Under the pieces are notes generated by a model. It worked only from the letters and a program-made list of their open reading frames with translations, searched no databases and was not told where the DNA came from. DNA of 64,000 nt. Source: Catellatospora tritici. Lineage in GTDB: Bacteria > Actinomycetota > Actinomycetes > Mycobacteriales > Micromonosporaceae. The stretch lies in the NCBI RefSeq assembly GCF_019083965.1, contig NZ_JAHRCY010000018.1, positions 1 to 64,000 on the forward strand, given 5' to 3'. Shown here one piece after another: positions 7,336 to 16,921 of the stretch; positions within the stretch are counted from its first letter, which is position 1, and each line of letters starts with the position of its first letter. A program made the position numbers and the translations under genes.

Positions 7336-9345
7336 GTGCTACCGAGGGTGCGCGACTGGCGGGTGCGTACGCGCCTGACCGCCGTCGTCGTCATCCCCGC
7401 GCTGGCCTTCCTCGCCGTCGCCGGGCTGCAGGTGGCCCAGGCCGCCCGCGCCGCCGCCGCGGGCGAGGTCTTCGCCGACCAGGTCGCGGTCGCCCGCACC
7501 GCCGCCGAGCTGGTGCACCACCTACAGGCCGAACGCGACCTGGGCGCCTCGCCGGTGAACCCGTCCGATCACGACGCGGCGGTGGCCGCGACCGACGCCG
7601 CCGTCGACGACTGGCGCGCCACCCTGGCGGGGAGCGGGACGGCGGTCGCGCCGTCGCTGGCCCGACTGCCGAACCGGCTGCCGGCGTTGCGGGCGGCGTA
7701 CCGCGCGTCCGGCTACGACACCCTCGTCGACGAGCTGATCACCGAGATCGACCTGACCGCGATCGGCGCGGCCGACCAGCGGCTGTCGCAGGCGGCCGCC
7801 GTGGCCGGTGCGCTGGCCCGGGTCAAGGAGACCGCCTCGCGGCTGCGGGGGTTCGGCTACTCGGTGCCCCCGCTGGACGGCACCAGCCTGCTCGCCCGGG
7901 TCACGCTGCTGCGTCAGGCTCGCACCGACGCGATCGCCCGGCTGGAGGCCACCATCAGCCGCGCCACGGCTTCGGGCCTGCCCCCGGTCGCGGCCCCGGA
8001 CACCGCCGACGCCGACGCCTTGGCCGCCCGGCTGCCTGCCGGCACGGTCGACCCGACGTCCTGGTGGACCGCGGCCAGCGGCGAGGTGGACGGCTGGCAC
8101 GCGGCCGAGCGGACCCTCGGCGACTGGCTGGCCGACCGGGCCGAGCACCAGGTCGACGCGGTATGGCGCTCGGTGCTGGTCACCGCGGTCGTGGTGCTGC
8201 TGGTGCTGCTGCTGGCGGTCGGGGTGCCGGTGGTGGTGGGCCGGGGCATGCTGGCCTCGCTGCGAGACCTGCGCCGCCGGGCGCTGGCCGTGGCCGAGCA
8301 GGAGCTGCCGCAGACGCTGACCCGGCTGCGCACGGCCGGGCCGCACGACTCGATCACCCAGGAGCTGCGCATCCTGCCCCGACCGACGGGCGCCGACGAG
8401 ATCGGTGAGGTCGCCACCGCGTTCGAGGCGGTGCGGCTGAGCGCCGTCGAACTGGCGGTGCACCAGGCGCGCTCCCGCCGTACCCTCAATGCGATCTTCA
8501 TCAATCTGGCCCGCCGCAGCCAGATCCTGGTCGAGCGGCAGCTGCGCCTGCTCGACGAGATGGAGCGCGACGAGCGCGACCCCGACCACCTGGCCGCGCT
8601 GTTCCGGCTGGACCACCTGGCCGCACGGCTGCGCCGCAACGACGAGAACCTGCTGGTGCTGGCCGGGGCCGAGCCCCGGCGGCGCTGGCGCGAGGGCGTG
8701 CCGCTGGCCGCGCTGGTGCTGGCCGCCCTCTCCGAGATCGAGCAGTACGAGCGCGTCCGTGCCGACGTCGACGACTCGCTGCACGTCGTGGGGCACGCCG
8801 CCGCCGACATCGGCCACCTGCTCGCCGAGCTGCTCGACAACGCCACCGCCTTCTCCGCCCCGCACACCGCCGTGCTCGTCAGCGTCCGCGCGGGCGCGGC
8901 GGACGCCGCCGCGGGTGCCGTGGTCGAGATCATCGACGAGGGGATCGGCATCGGCGCCGAGACGCTGGCCGAACTGAACGGGCTGTTGGCGCGGCCCGCC
9001 GAGGTAGACGTGGCGGCCAGCGAACGAATGGGCCTGGTCGTGGTGAGCCATCTCGCGGCCCGGCACGGCGTGCGGGTGCGGCTGGCCGCGACCGACTCCG
9101 GCGTGCGGGCCGTGGTGCGCCTGCCCGCCGCGTTGCTGGCCGAGATCGAACCGCCGGGGGACAGCGCTACATCGAACACTATGGAATCATCGATACCGAA
9201 GCCGCGAACGTCCCGGGGGCGCGAACCCGATCCGGAGACCACCGCGGCCACCCTGACCCGCCTGTACGAGGGAGTACGGCGCGGCCAGGCGCGAGACGAC
9301 GCGGCGGCGCCGCCGGCGCCGAACGCCATCGAGGGGGAGTCATGA
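7336..9345 (+). CDS. NIT-domain sensor kinase, conservon CvnA-like
   Basis: About 670 residues. An N-terminal membrane segment is followed by a nitrate/nitrite-sensing-type helical domain (HHLQAERDLG), a second membrane segment (about 280-305), a HAMP-like linker, a dimerisation region (LFRLDHLAARLRRN) and an HATPase domain with ELLDNATAFS and DEGIGIG. This is the CvnA arrangement of streptomycete conservons. GTG 7336 is preferred because GGAGGG lies nine bases upstream; an ATG at 7327 abuts that site and is the alternative. It overlaps the next gene by four bases (ATGA). The usual CvnC (DUF742) and CvnD (GTPase) genes do not follow. The signal is unknown. Confidence 0.82.
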   Translation: MLPRVRDWRVRTRLTAVVVIPALAFLAVAGLQVAQAARAAAAGEVFADQVAVARTAAELVHHLQAERDLGASPVNPSDHDAAVAATDAAVDDWRATLAGSGTAVAPSLARLPNRLPALRAAYRASGYDTLVDELITEIDLTAIGAADQRLSQAAAVAGALARVKETASRLRGFGYSVPPLDGTSLLARVTLLRQARTDAIARLEATISRATASGLPPVAAPDTADADALAARLPAGTVDPTSWWTAASGEVDGWHAAERTLGDWLADRAEHQVDAVWRSVLVTAVVVLLVLLLAVGVPVVVGRGMLASLRDLRRRALAVAEQELPQTLTRLRTAGPHDSITQELRILPRPTGADEIGEVATAFEAVRLSAVELAVHQARSRRTLNAIFINLARRSQILVERQLRLLDEMERDERDPDHLAALFRLDHLAARLRRNDENLLVLAGAEPRRRWREGVPLAALVLAALSEIEQYERVRADVDDSLHVVGHAAADIGHLLAELLDNATAFSAPHTAVLVSVRAGAADAAAGAVVEIIDEGIGIGAETLAELNGLLARPAEVDVAASERMGLVVVSHLAARHGVRVRLAATDSGVRAVVRLPAALLAEIEPPGDSATSNTMESSIPKPRTSRGREPDPETTAATLTRLYEGVRRGQARDDAAAPPAPNAIEGES

Positions 9346-9776
9346 CCACCGCCACCGCCACGCTGAGTAAACCCGCACAGGACCTGAACTGGCTGATCGC
9401 CGGTTTCGCCGACCGGGTGCCGGGAGCTCGGCACGCCGTCGTCGCGTCCTCGGACGGGCTGACCGTGGCCGTCTCGGCCCACCTGGACCGGCAGACCGCC
9501 GACCAGCTCGCCGCCGTCACCTCTGGCCTGATCGGCATGGCCGGGTGCGTGGCCCAGCTGATCGACGGCGACGAGGTGCGCCAGACGGTGGTGGAGATGG
9601 GTCGCGGCTACTTCCTCACCATGTCCGTCCGGGACGGCTCGGTGCTGGCGGTCGTCGCCGACCCCGACGCCGACCTGGGCGTGGTCGGCTTCGAGATGGC
9701 CCGGCTGGCCAAGCAGACCGGCGAGATCCTCACCCCGGCCCTGCGCGCCGAGCTGCAGCAGGCCCTGCCTCGCTGA
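9342..9776 (+). CDS. roadblock/LC7 domain protein, CvnB-like
   Basis: 144 residues matching the roadblock/LC7 (MglB-like) fold of conservon B proteins: NWLIAGFADRVPGARHAVVASSDGL at the start, then a central segment around GCVAQLIDGDEVRQ. Such proteins act with a small GTPase, either as GAP or scaffold. The ATG overlaps the kinase stop (ATGA), so expression should be coupled. No GTPase gene is adjacent; the gene that follows is a convergent Ser/Thr kinase. Confidence 0.88.
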   Translation: MTTATATLSKPAQDLNWLIAGFADRVPGARHAVVASSDGLTVAVSAHLDRQTADQLAAVTSGLIGMAGCVAQLIDGDEVRQTVVEMGRGYFLTMSVRDGSVLAVVADPDADLGVVGFEMARLAKQTGEILTPALRAELQQALPR

Positions 9777-9792
9777 GCCGCGCCCGGCGCGC

Positions 9793-11235
9793 TCAGCCCT
9801 TGAGCTCGTCGGCGAGATCGATCAGCTCGTCGAGCTTGCCGTCGAGCTCCTCGCCGGCGTCCTTGCTGACGTCGCCGTCATCGACCCAGCCGTCGAGCTG
9901 CTTCTGGAACTCCTTGGTGCGGTTGATCACGGACTTCCACTGGTGGGTGTTCCAGCGCAGGGTGAGCGCGGTCAGCGCCGAGGTGATGTCACCGGCGTGG
10001 CCGGGCGCGATGTCGCCGGTGACCACCAGCGTGGTCGCCCGCTGGCCGATGTCGAGCAGCAGGTCGTTGCCCGCGGCGATGCTCGTCGCCCGGGTGGGCT
10101 TCGGGCTGGGACTGGGGCTGCGTGACGGTTTGACCGCCGCCCGGGTGGTCGCGGGCGGCGGCGAGGCGTCGCCGTCGGTGGGCCGCATCGCCGAGAACAG
10201 CACGAACATGCCGCCGACGAGCAGCAGCACCATGAGCAGGGTGAACCCGAGCACCGGCGTACGCCGCCTGCGGCGGATCATCTGCGGTGGCGGCGGCACG
10301 TACTGGCGGGTCGCCGGGGCCGACGGCACGCGGGCCGCGCCGGAGATCGAGCCGCCGGTCGGGGCGAGCAGCGTCGGGGTGGGTCCGGCCGGGACGCCGA
10401 CCGCGCCGTGGCCGGTGCCCGGGGCGCCGGTCAGGACCCGCTGCAGGTCGGCGGCGCGCGGGCGGCGGGCCGGGGACGGGTCGAGGGCCGCCGCGATCAG
10501 CGCGGCCGCCGTCGAGGGCACGCCCGGCAGGTGCGGCAGCGGCCGGGGACGCGCGTGCAGGGCGGCGACCTGCTCCCAGCTCTCGACCGGGTGCAGCCGT
10601 CGCCCGGTGACCATCTCCACCAGCAGCACGCCGAGGGAGTAGACGTCGGCGGCCGGGTTGGCGGCGGCCTGCTGGAGGCGCTCGGGTGCGGCGTACGCCG
10701 GGGTGCCGATCACCCAGCCGCCGTGGGCGTCGGGCAGTCCGGTCATCGCGGCGATGCCGAAGTCGAGCACCTTCGCCCCGGTCGCGGTCAGCATGATGTT
10801 GCCGGGCTTGACGTCGCGGTGCACCACGTCGCGGGCGTGCGCGGCGGCCAGCGCCGCGGCGATCTGTCCGCCGACCGTGGCGACCTGCGGCCACGGCATC
10901 GGCCCGGCGGCCATCCGGTCGGCCAGCGAGTCGCCGGTGAGCAGCTCCATCACCAGGTACGGCTCGGCGTGGCCGTCCGGGAACGAGGCCTCGCCGAAGT
11001 CGTGCACGGCGGTGATGTTCGGATGGGTCAGCTGCGCCGCCGAACGGGCCTCGCGCAGCGCGCCCGCGCGCAGGGCGGGGTCGGCGGCCATCGGGCCGGC
11101 GAGCACCTTCACCGCCACCGGGCGACCCAGCACGAGGTCGTGCGCGCGCCACACCTCGGCCATCCCGCCGCTGCCGATGCGGCGTTCCAGCAGGTAGCGG
11201 TCGTGCAGCTTCAGACCGGGGGTGAAGGCGGACAT
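9793..11235 (-). CDS. Ser/Thr protein kinase with one membrane segment
   Basis: 480 residues from the ATG at 11235; 12 more codons are possible upstream. The kinase domain shows the glycine loop GSGGMAEV (21-28), Lys43, catalytic HRDVKPGN (about 139-146), DFG at 158-160 and APE. A proline-rich linker, a basic stop (RRRRR), one membrane segment (about 330-350) and an extracytoplasmic tail of about 130 residues follow, as in PknB-type receptors but without PASTA repeats. The tail is rich in Asp/Lys and helical, and may sense an unknown ligand. Confidence 0.9.
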   Translation of the reverse strand: MSAFTPGLKLHDRYLLERRIGSGGMAEVWRAHDLVLGRPVAVKVLAGPMAADPALRAGALREARSAAQLTHPNITAVHDFGEASFPDGHAEPYLVMELLTGDSLADRMAAGPMPWPQVATVGGQIAAALAAAHARDVVHRDVKPGNIMLTATGAKVLDFGIAAMTGLPDAHGGWVIGTPAYAAPERLQQAAANPAADVYSLGVLLVEMVTGRRLHPVESWEQVAALHARPRPLPHLPGVPSTAAALIAAALDPSPARRPRAADLQRVLTGAPGTGHGAVGVPAGPTPTLLAPTGGSISGAARVPSAPATRQYVPPPPQMIRRRRRTPVLGFTLLMVLLLVGGMFVLFSAMRPTDGDASPPPATTRAAVKPSRSPSPSPKPTRATSIAAGNDLLLDIGQRATTLVVTGDIAPGHAGDITSALTALTLRWNTHQWKSVINRTKEFQKQLDGWVDDGDVSKDAGEELDGKLDELIDLADELKG

Positions 11236-11338
11236 GGTGCCCAACGTACCGTGCGACGGCTCGTCCGGCACGGCTCGGCCGACTCTCCGGAGGGCGGGAA
11301 GGCGTCGGTCGTACCCACAGGCATGGACCTGGCGGCGT

Positions 11339-11344
11339 TATCCT
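11339..11344 (+). promoter_or_regulatory. -10 box of leaderless promoter (mannosyltransferase)
   Basis: TATCCT ends seven bases before the ATG at 11352 and there is no Shine-Dalgarno site, which indicates a leaderless transcript. Confidence 0.55.
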
Positions 11345-11351
11345 CTCGCCT

Positions 11352-12641
11352 ATGCCCGACACCGTCGATACCGTTATGCCCGCTTCGCCGGACACGGCGC
11401 AGGCGGCACCGACGTCAGCGCCCCCGGCCGAGCCGCGCCCGCCCTCGGCGTGGGCCCGGTGGCGGCCGTCGGTGCTGGCGGGCCTGGTGACCTGGGCCAC
11501 CGGTATCACGATCTACTACGTCGTCACCGCGGTGTCGTGGCTGCCGCTGCAGGACCGCGACGCCAAGGCGGGCGCCCCGCCCGGCACCCTGCACGAGCTG
11601 CTCAACGCCTGGAACCGGTGGGACACCACCTGGTACCTGATGGTCGCCGACTCCGGCTACACCCTGGACAACCGGGCCACCGCCTTCTTCCCGCTCTACC
11701 CGATGGCGGTGCGCGCCGCGAACGCGGTGGTGCCCGGTGGGTCATACGAGGCTGGCCTGGCCGTGTCGGCCCTGGCCTGCCTGGCCGCGCTGATCCTGCT
11801 GCACCGGCTGGCCACCGAGCTGATGGGTGCCGATGACGCCCGCCGGGCCACGTTCTACCTGCTCGCCTTCCCGACCGGGTTCTACCTGGTCGCGGCGTAC
11901 AACGAGTCGCTGTTCATCGCGCTGGCGCTGGCCTCGCTGTACTGCATGCGCAAGGGACGCTGGTGGTGGGCGGGCATGTTGGCCGGATACGCCAGCGCCA
12001 CCCGGATGGCGGGCGTCATGCTCGGCGCCGCCTTCGTGGTCGAGTACCTGCGCCAGCGCGGCTTCGCGCTGCGCTGGTCCGGCACGCCGCGAGTCAGCCT
12101 GCCGAGGTTGAACTGGGGCGTGTTCGGCATCCTGCTGGTCCCCAGCGGCCTCCTGAGCTACATGTACTACCTGAAGCAGACCTTCGGCGACCCGACGCAC
12201 TTCCTGGAGTCGCAGAAGAGCTGGTTCCACGACGGCTTCACCCCGCCGTGGCAGGTGGTGGGCGACGTCGTCGACCTGATCGACCGCAGCGAGCCGCTGT
12301 ACGGTCCGGACACGATTCGCAACATCGCCAACCTGGTCACCGCGCTGGGGGTGCTGCTGCTGCTGGTGCTGGCCCTGGTCGGCCCGTGGCGGCTGGGCGC
12401 CAAGGCCGCCTACCTGGTGGTGTTCTCGGCGATCGTGATGCTGATGCCGCTGTCCAACCCGATCCACAGCTACTACCCGCTGAGCTCGGTGTGGCGGTTC
12501 GCGCTGGAGTGCGCCGTCGCCTTCATGGTGCTGGCGCGGATGGGGCGCCGACCCGGGTTCGACCGGGCGTACACGGGGATCGCGCTGGCGCTGCAGGGCG
12601 TCATGATCGTCACGTTCGTGCAGAACAACTTCGTCGGATAG
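11352..12641 (+). CDS. PIG-V-like mannosyltransferase family membrane protein
   Basis: 429-residue polytopic protein with about ten membrane segments. After a proline/alanine-rich cytoplasmic N-terminus come WDTTWYLMVADSGY and FFPLYP, the pattern of PIG-V/GT-C mannosyltransferases that use polyprenyl-phosphate-linked sugar. In actinobacteria such proteins are expected to modify cell-envelope lipids or glycans. The acceptor cannot be told from sequence. It is divergent from the Ser/Thr kinase gene. Confidence 0.78.
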   Translation: MPDTVDTVMPASPDTAQAAPTSAPPAEPRPPSAWARWRPSVLAGLVTWATGITIYYVVTAVSWLPLQDRDAKAGAPPGTLHELLNAWNRWDTTWYLMVADSGYTLDNRATAFFPLYPMAVRAANAVVPGGSYEAGLAVSALACLAALILLHRLATELMGADDARRATFYLLAFPTGFYLVAAYNESLFIALALASLYCMRKGRWWWAGMLAGYASATRMAGVMLGAAFVVEYLRQRGFALRWSGTPRVSLPRLNWGVFGILLVPSGLLSYMYYLKQTFGDPTHFLESQKSWFHDGFTPPWQVVGDVVDLIDRSEPLYGPDTIRNIANLVTALGVLLLLVLALVGPWRLGAKAAYLVVFSAIVMLMPLSNPIHSYYPLSSVWRFALECAVAFMVLARMGRRPGFDRAYTGIALALQGVMIVTFVQNNFVG

Positions 12642-12975
12642 GAAGCGCTGCTCGGCACTGGTGCTCGGCGCCTCGACGACCTTCGGGTCGGTTGACGGTG
12701 GCGCGCCGCTCGGTTGAGCGGCCACCGGTCCACCCGGCCGGATCTCGGCGGCACCTTCGGGTGGCGCACCGGGGTCCGGCCGCACTCGTCGCACCCGCGA
12801 CACGCGGCGCGACCGGTGCTTTCATCGATCGAAGGTGTTCGCTGGCCACCGCGACAATTCGGTAAGCCGAAATAACTTTGAGTAGTCATACCCCCTGAGA
12901 TTCGGTCGCTCTGTTTAGCCTGCGCGCAGGCGAGGGCTGGAAACACTGGTGTCTCGGGTTAGGACGGTGTGACAG
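12642..12975. other. intergenic region upstream of PBP gene
   Basis: 334 bp with no credible open frame. The first 200 bp are GC-rich with short self-complementary stretches. The last 110 bp are A/T-richer (AAATAACTTTGAGTAGTCAT, TTTAGCCT) and probably hold the promoter of the PBP gene. GGACGGTG about eight bases before 12976 can serve as ribosome binding site. Confidence 0.5.
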
Positions 12976-15378
12976 ATGACTACCTACAGCGATGGAACGC
13001 CCGATGAGCGGCGTCAGGAGCGGCCCCGTGGCCGGGCCTCGGTGCCGGGAGGGGTGGCGCCGGACGCGCCGCCGCCCGCAGCGATCGGCCGGGCCGCGGT
13101 GCCGGGCGAGCCGGAGCCGCAGCGGCGGCCACGCCGCCGCAAGGGGCGCGGTAGACGCAGGCGCGCCCGGCTGGCGCTGATCATCGCGGTGGTGCTGCTG
13201 CTGACCGGCGGCGGCCTCATCGGCGGGACCTGGTTCTACGACAGCGTGCCCCGGCCGGACCAGCTCAGCCTCAAGGAGAACACCGAGGTCTGGTCCAGCG
13301 ACGGCAGGCAGCTGGCCAAGCTCGGCGCGGAGAACCGCACCCTGGTCGTGATGGAGACGCTGCCCAAGCCGGTGCGTGACGCCCTGATCGCGGGCGAGGA
13401 CAAGAACTTCTACGACCACGACGGCATCGACCCGTGGGGCATCGCGCGCGCCGCCTGGAACAACCTCACCGGTGGCACCACCCAGGGCGCCTCGACCATC
13501 ACCCAGCAGTATGCCCGCGCCGCCGCCGACGACATGGAGATCACGTTCGCGCGCAAGCTCCGTGAGGCGGTGATGGCCCGCAAGCTGGAGAAGGAGTACT
13601 CCAAGGAGCAGATCATGGGCTTCTACCTCAACACGGTCTACTTCGGCCGCAGCGCGTACGGAGTCGGCGCGGCGGCGCGGGCGTACTTCGGCGTGGAGGC
13701 GACCAAGCTGACCGTGGCCCAGGCGGCCGTGCTCGGCGCGGTGCTGCGCCAGCCCGAACCCAACCCCGTCCACCAGGGCTACGACCCGCAGAACAACCTG
13801 GTCGAGGCCAAGCGGCGCTGGGCGTACGTGTTGGACAACATGGTCGAGATGCACTGGCTCAGCGAGCAGGACCGGGTCGCGCAGGTGTACCCGGAGAAGG
13901 AGCTCAAGCCGTACCAGCCGGGCCAGTACGCGGGGGAGTGGGGTTACGTCGACAGCGGCACCGGGCACGTCATCCACCACGTCGGTGACGAGCTGCGCGC
14001 CTGGGGCATCAGCGACTGGCGCAGCGCCGGATACCGGATCACCACCACCATCGACTCGCGGGCCCAGACCGCGCTGCAGCAGCAGGTGTACCGCTCGCAT
14101 GAGTGGCGCCGCGGCTGCAAGACCACCAATGGGAAGGAGACCTGCACCGAGGAGCTGGTGCGGGCGGTCGACGGCAAGGGCACCCTGCTGGCCGGGCAGC
14201 CGAAGAACCTGATGGCCGCGGCGGTCGCGATCGAGCCGAGCACCGGCCGGGTGCTGGCGTACTACGGCGGCAACGACGGCACCGGCACCGACTACGCCGG
14301 GGTCAACGCCGCGGCCACCGACTCGGAGTTCGGCGGCCACCCGCCCGCCTCCTCGTTCAAGATCTACACTCTCGCGGCGGCGCTGGAGCACGGGTACTCG
14401 ATCAAGAGTAGATGGGACTCCACCGAGCTCAAGAAGAGCAGGGGCGACGAGTTCGACGTCTCCAACTCCGGCCGCGAGAACGCCAGCTGCGGTCGCGACT
14501 GCCCGCTGGACCTGATGACGATCAAGTCGTACAACGTGCCGTTCTTCAAGATCGCAAAGGCGATCGGGCCGGAAGAGGTCGTCGGCCTGGCCCACCGCGC
14601 GGGCATCGGCACCATGTGGTCCACCGGCGACGGCAAGGCCCGCCACCTCGACGACCCCGCCGCGAAGACCGGCCGGGACTCGTTCTACTACCAGGTCGGC
14701 TTCGGCCAGTACCCGATCACCGTGCTCGACCATGCCACCGGTGTGGCCACCTTCGCCGCGGGCGGTGTCTACCACAAGCCGCACTTCGTGGTGAAGGTCG
14801 AACGCAAGAACCGCAAGACGGGCGCCTGGGAGACCGTCCCCGGGACCGGCGAGCAGATCGTGGCCCGCCGCGCCTTCAGGCAGGAGATCGCCGACGAGGT
14901 GACCGGGGTGCTCAAGCAGATCGTCGGAGCACACGCCCTGTCCGGGCGGCAGGCCGCGGCCAAGACCGGCACCTGGGAGAACGGCCAGCGCGACGCCAAG
15001 GGCCGCAGGCTGCACCCGGGCCAGAACGCGCACGCCTGGTTCGTCGGCTACACGCCGCAGCTCGCGACCGCCGTCTGGGTCGGCAACGTACGGGACGAGC
15101 TGCCGATCAAGGACAGGAACGGGCAGCCCATCGGCGGGTCGAAACTGCCCGGCGACATCTGGGAGGGGTTCATGAACGCCGCCCACAAGGCGATGAAGCT
15201 GCCGCCGCAGCCACTGCCGGACGGCACCGGCGGCGGGATCGGGCGCGCGGACCTGGGTGACGGCGTACCGGAGCCGACCCCCACGCCGACCACCGTGCCG
15301 ACCACCCCGCCCTGCGACCCGGCCACCTGCCCGTCACCCACCCCGAACCCGAGCGGGTCGGCGGCTCCGCGCCCCTGA
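12976..15378 (+). CDS. bifunctional penicillin-binding protein (class A, PBP1-like)
   Basis: 800 residues. A basic, disordered cytoplasmic N-terminus (about 60 residues) and one membrane segment (about 58-80) precede a GT51 transglycosylase (EDKNFYDHDG near 141, TQGASTITQQ, KEQIMGFYLN) and a transpeptidase with SxxK (Ser459-Lys462), SYN (518-520) and KTGT (663-666). It polymerises and cross-links peptidoglycan outside the membrane. The C-terminal tail of about 40 residues is Thr/Pro-rich. All catalytic motifs are intact. It is convergent with the slipin gene across a family 1 palindrome. Confidence 0.95.
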   Translation: MTTYSDGTPDERRQERPRGRASVPGGVAPDAPPPAAIGRAAVPGEPEPQRRPRRRKGRGRRRRARLALIIAVVLLLTGGGLIGGTWFYDSVPRPDQLSLKENTEVWSSDGRQLAKLGAENRTLVVMETLPKPVRDALIAGEDKNFYDHDGIDPWGIARAAWNNLTGGTTQGASTITQQYARAAADDMEITFARKLREAVMARKLEKEYSKEQIMGFYLNTVYFGRSAYGVGAAARAYFGVEATKLTVAQAAVLGAVLRQPEPNPVHQGYDPQNNLVEAKRRWAYVLDNMVEMHWLSEQDRVAQVYPEKELKPYQPGQYAGEWGYVDSGTGHVIHHVGDELRAWGISDWRSAGYRITTTIDSRAQTALQQQVYRSHEWRRGCKTTNGKETCTEELVRAVDGKGTLLAGQPKNLMAAAVAIEPSTGRVLAYYGGNDGTGTDYAGVNAAATDSEFGGHPPASSFKIYTLAAALEHGYSIKSRWDSTELKKSRGDEFDVSNSGRENASCGRDCPLDLMTIKSYNVPFFKIAKAIGPEEVVGLAHRAGIGTMWSTGDGKARHLDDPAAKTGRDSFYYQVGFGQYPITVLDHATGVATFAAGGVYHKPHFVVKVERKNRKTGAWETVPGTGEQIVARRAFRQEIADEVTGVLKQIVGAHALSGRQAAAKTGTWENGQRDAKGRRLHPGQNAHAWFVGYTPQLATAVWVGNVRDELPIKDRNGQPIGGSKLPGDIWEGFMNAAHKAMKLPPQPLPDGTGGGIGRADLGDGVPEPTPTPTTVPTTPPCDPATCPSPTPNPSGSAAPRP

Positions 15379-15408
15379 CGGGGTGGGCGCCGTCGACGGC
15401 AGGAGTTC

Positions 15409-15479
15409 GCGCAGTTTCGGGAAAAGTGCGCGCATTTTTGGGCCGAATCCGTGCAGTTTCCCCGAAACTGCACGGATTC
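15409..15479. repeat. double palindrome, family 1 copy B
   Basis: Two 23-bp units (15409-15431 and 15451-15473). The second sits in a perfect inverted repeat with 16-bp arms and a three-base centre (15445-15479). It lies between the convergent ends of the PBP gene (15378) and the slipin gene (15527). Confidence 0.88.
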
Positions 15480-15526
15480 GGGGGCGACGCCGCCCGGCGA
15501 GGGGCTGCCCTCGGCGCGAGGGTTGG

Positions 15527-16390
15527 TCACTCGGAGGGGGCGCGGTGGTGGGGGATCGGAGGAGTGGGGGGTTGCGGGTCGGTGGTCGGGCGCTCGGCGG
15601 TATCGCCGGAGGCGCGGTCGAAGAAGCGCAGCAGTTCGACCGGGAACGGCATCACCAGCGTCGAGTTCTTCTCGGCCGCCACCTCGACCACCGTCTGCAG
15701 CAGCCGCAGCTGCAGCGCCCCGGGCGTGCTCGCCATGATCGTCGAGGCGTCGGCGAGGCTCTGTGCGGCCCGGAACTCGCCGTCGGCCGTGATGACCCGG
15801 GCGCGGCGTTCCCGTTCCGCCTCGGCCTGCTTCGACATCGACCGCTTCATCGACTCGGGCAGCTGCACGTCCTTGATCTCGACGCGGTCGATGTGAATGC
15901 CCCATTCCGTCATCGGCCCGTCGAGCAGGGCTCGCAGCTCGCGGTGCAGCTCGTCCCGGTTGGACAGCAGATCGTCGAGCTCGCTCTTGCCGATGATCGA
16001 CCGCAGCGAGGTCTGGGCCAGCAGCTCGACGGCGTACATGTAGTTCTGCACCTCGATCGCGGCCCGGTACGGGTCGCTGACCCGGAAGTAGACCACCGCG
16101 TCGACCTTCACCGAGACGTTGTCCCTGGTGATGCCCTCCTGGGACGGCACCGGCAGGGTCACGATCTGGATGTTGACCTTCCGGAGGCGGTCCACCATCG
16201 GGATGACCACCGCGAGTCCCGGCTGTCGGATCCGCTTGAGCGCCCGGCCGAACCGGAACACGATGCCCCGCTCCACCTGGTTGATCACCCGTACGCCGCC
16301 GAACATCACCCAGCAGAACAGCAGCACGACCAGCGCGCACGGGATTCCCGTGGCGAGGCTGGCCAGCGCCTTCGCTACCACCTCGGACAT
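15527..16390 (-). CDS. slipin, SPFH/band 7 membrane protein
   Basis: 287 residues: one N-terminal membrane segment (about 8-30), then a stomatin-like SPFH domain (VERGIVFRFGRALKRIRQPGL, DNVSVKVDAVVYFRV, LRSIIGKSELDDLL) and a helical segment rich in Ala/Glu/Arg (SKQAEAERERRARVI). Such proteins oligomerise in the membrane and organise microdomains or partner proteases. No NfeD gene is adjacent. The ATG at 16390 is backed by GGAGG five bases upstream. Confidence 0.92.
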   Translation of the reverse strand: MSEVVAKALASLATGIPCALVVLLFCWVMFGGVRVINQVERGIVFRFGRALKRIRQPGLAVVIPMVDRLRKVNIQIVTLPVPSQEGITRDNVSVKVDAVVYFRVSDPYRAAIEVQNYMYAVELLAQTSLRSIIGKSELDDLLSNRDELHRELRALLDGPMTEWGIHIDRVEIKDVQLPESMKRSMSKQAEAERERRARVITADGEFRAAQSLADASTIMASTPGALQLRLLQTVVEVAAEKNSTLVMPFPVELLRFFDRASGDTAERPTTDPQPPTPPIPHHRAPSE

Positions 16391-16516
16391 GCCGACCTCC
16401 GACTTCGCGCACCCGTCCCGGCGCGGGCCGTCCCGGCCGTGTCGCGGGTGCTCCGGATAGAGCATGGCTGATGCCGTCCAGTGCCGCCGATCCGCGTCCA
16501 CGCGGCCCTCACCGCA

Positions 16517-16522
16517 TAGGCT
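16517..16522 (+). promoter_or_regulatory. -10 box of leaderless promoter (MmcQ/YjbR)
   Basis: TAGGCT lies exactly six bases before the ATG at 16529. The intervening GGAGCC is too close to the start to be an ordinary ribosome binding site. Confidence 0.6.
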
Positions 16523-16528
16523 GGAGCC

Positions 16529-16918
16529 ATGGCCACCTGGGACGACGTACGGCGGATCGCCATCGCGCTGCCGGAGACCGCTGAGCCTTCGCCGCAGGAG
16601 TGGCGTGTCGGCGACAAGCTCTACGCGTGGGCGCGACCGCTGCGCAAAACGGACCTGGAGGCGCTGGGCGCGACCGCCCCGGACGGGCCGATCCTGGCCG
16701 CGCGGGTGCCGGACCTGGGCGCCCGGGAGGCGCTGCTGGCCGAGGACCCTTCGGTCTACTTCACCACCCCGCACTTCAACGGGTATCCGGCGGTGCTGGT
16801 GCGGCTGGCGCACATCGGCGAGGAGGACCTCGTCGAGCTGCTGACCGAGGCCTGGCTCACCCGGGTGCCGAAGCGGCTGGCCAAGGCGTACCTGGCCGGG
16901 CGAGCCGAGCTGGACTGA
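16529..16918 (+). CDS. MmcQ/YjbR family protein
   Basis: 129 residues, the usual length of this small CyaY-like-fold family: MATWDDVRRIAIALPET at the N-terminus, the FTTPHFNGYPAVLVRL core and a C-terminal LLTEAWLTRVPKRLAKAYL helix. Members are annotated as DNA-binding by fold, but no function is established. Its stop is three bases from the stop of the convergent corA gene. Confidence 0.85.
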   Translation: MATWDDVRRIAIALPETAEPSPQEWRVGDKLYAWARPLRKTDLEALGATAPDGPILAARVPDLGAREALLAEDPSVYFTTPHFNGYPAVLVRLAHIGEEDLVELLTEAWLTRVPKRLAKAYLAGRAELD

Positions 16919-16921
16919 GGG

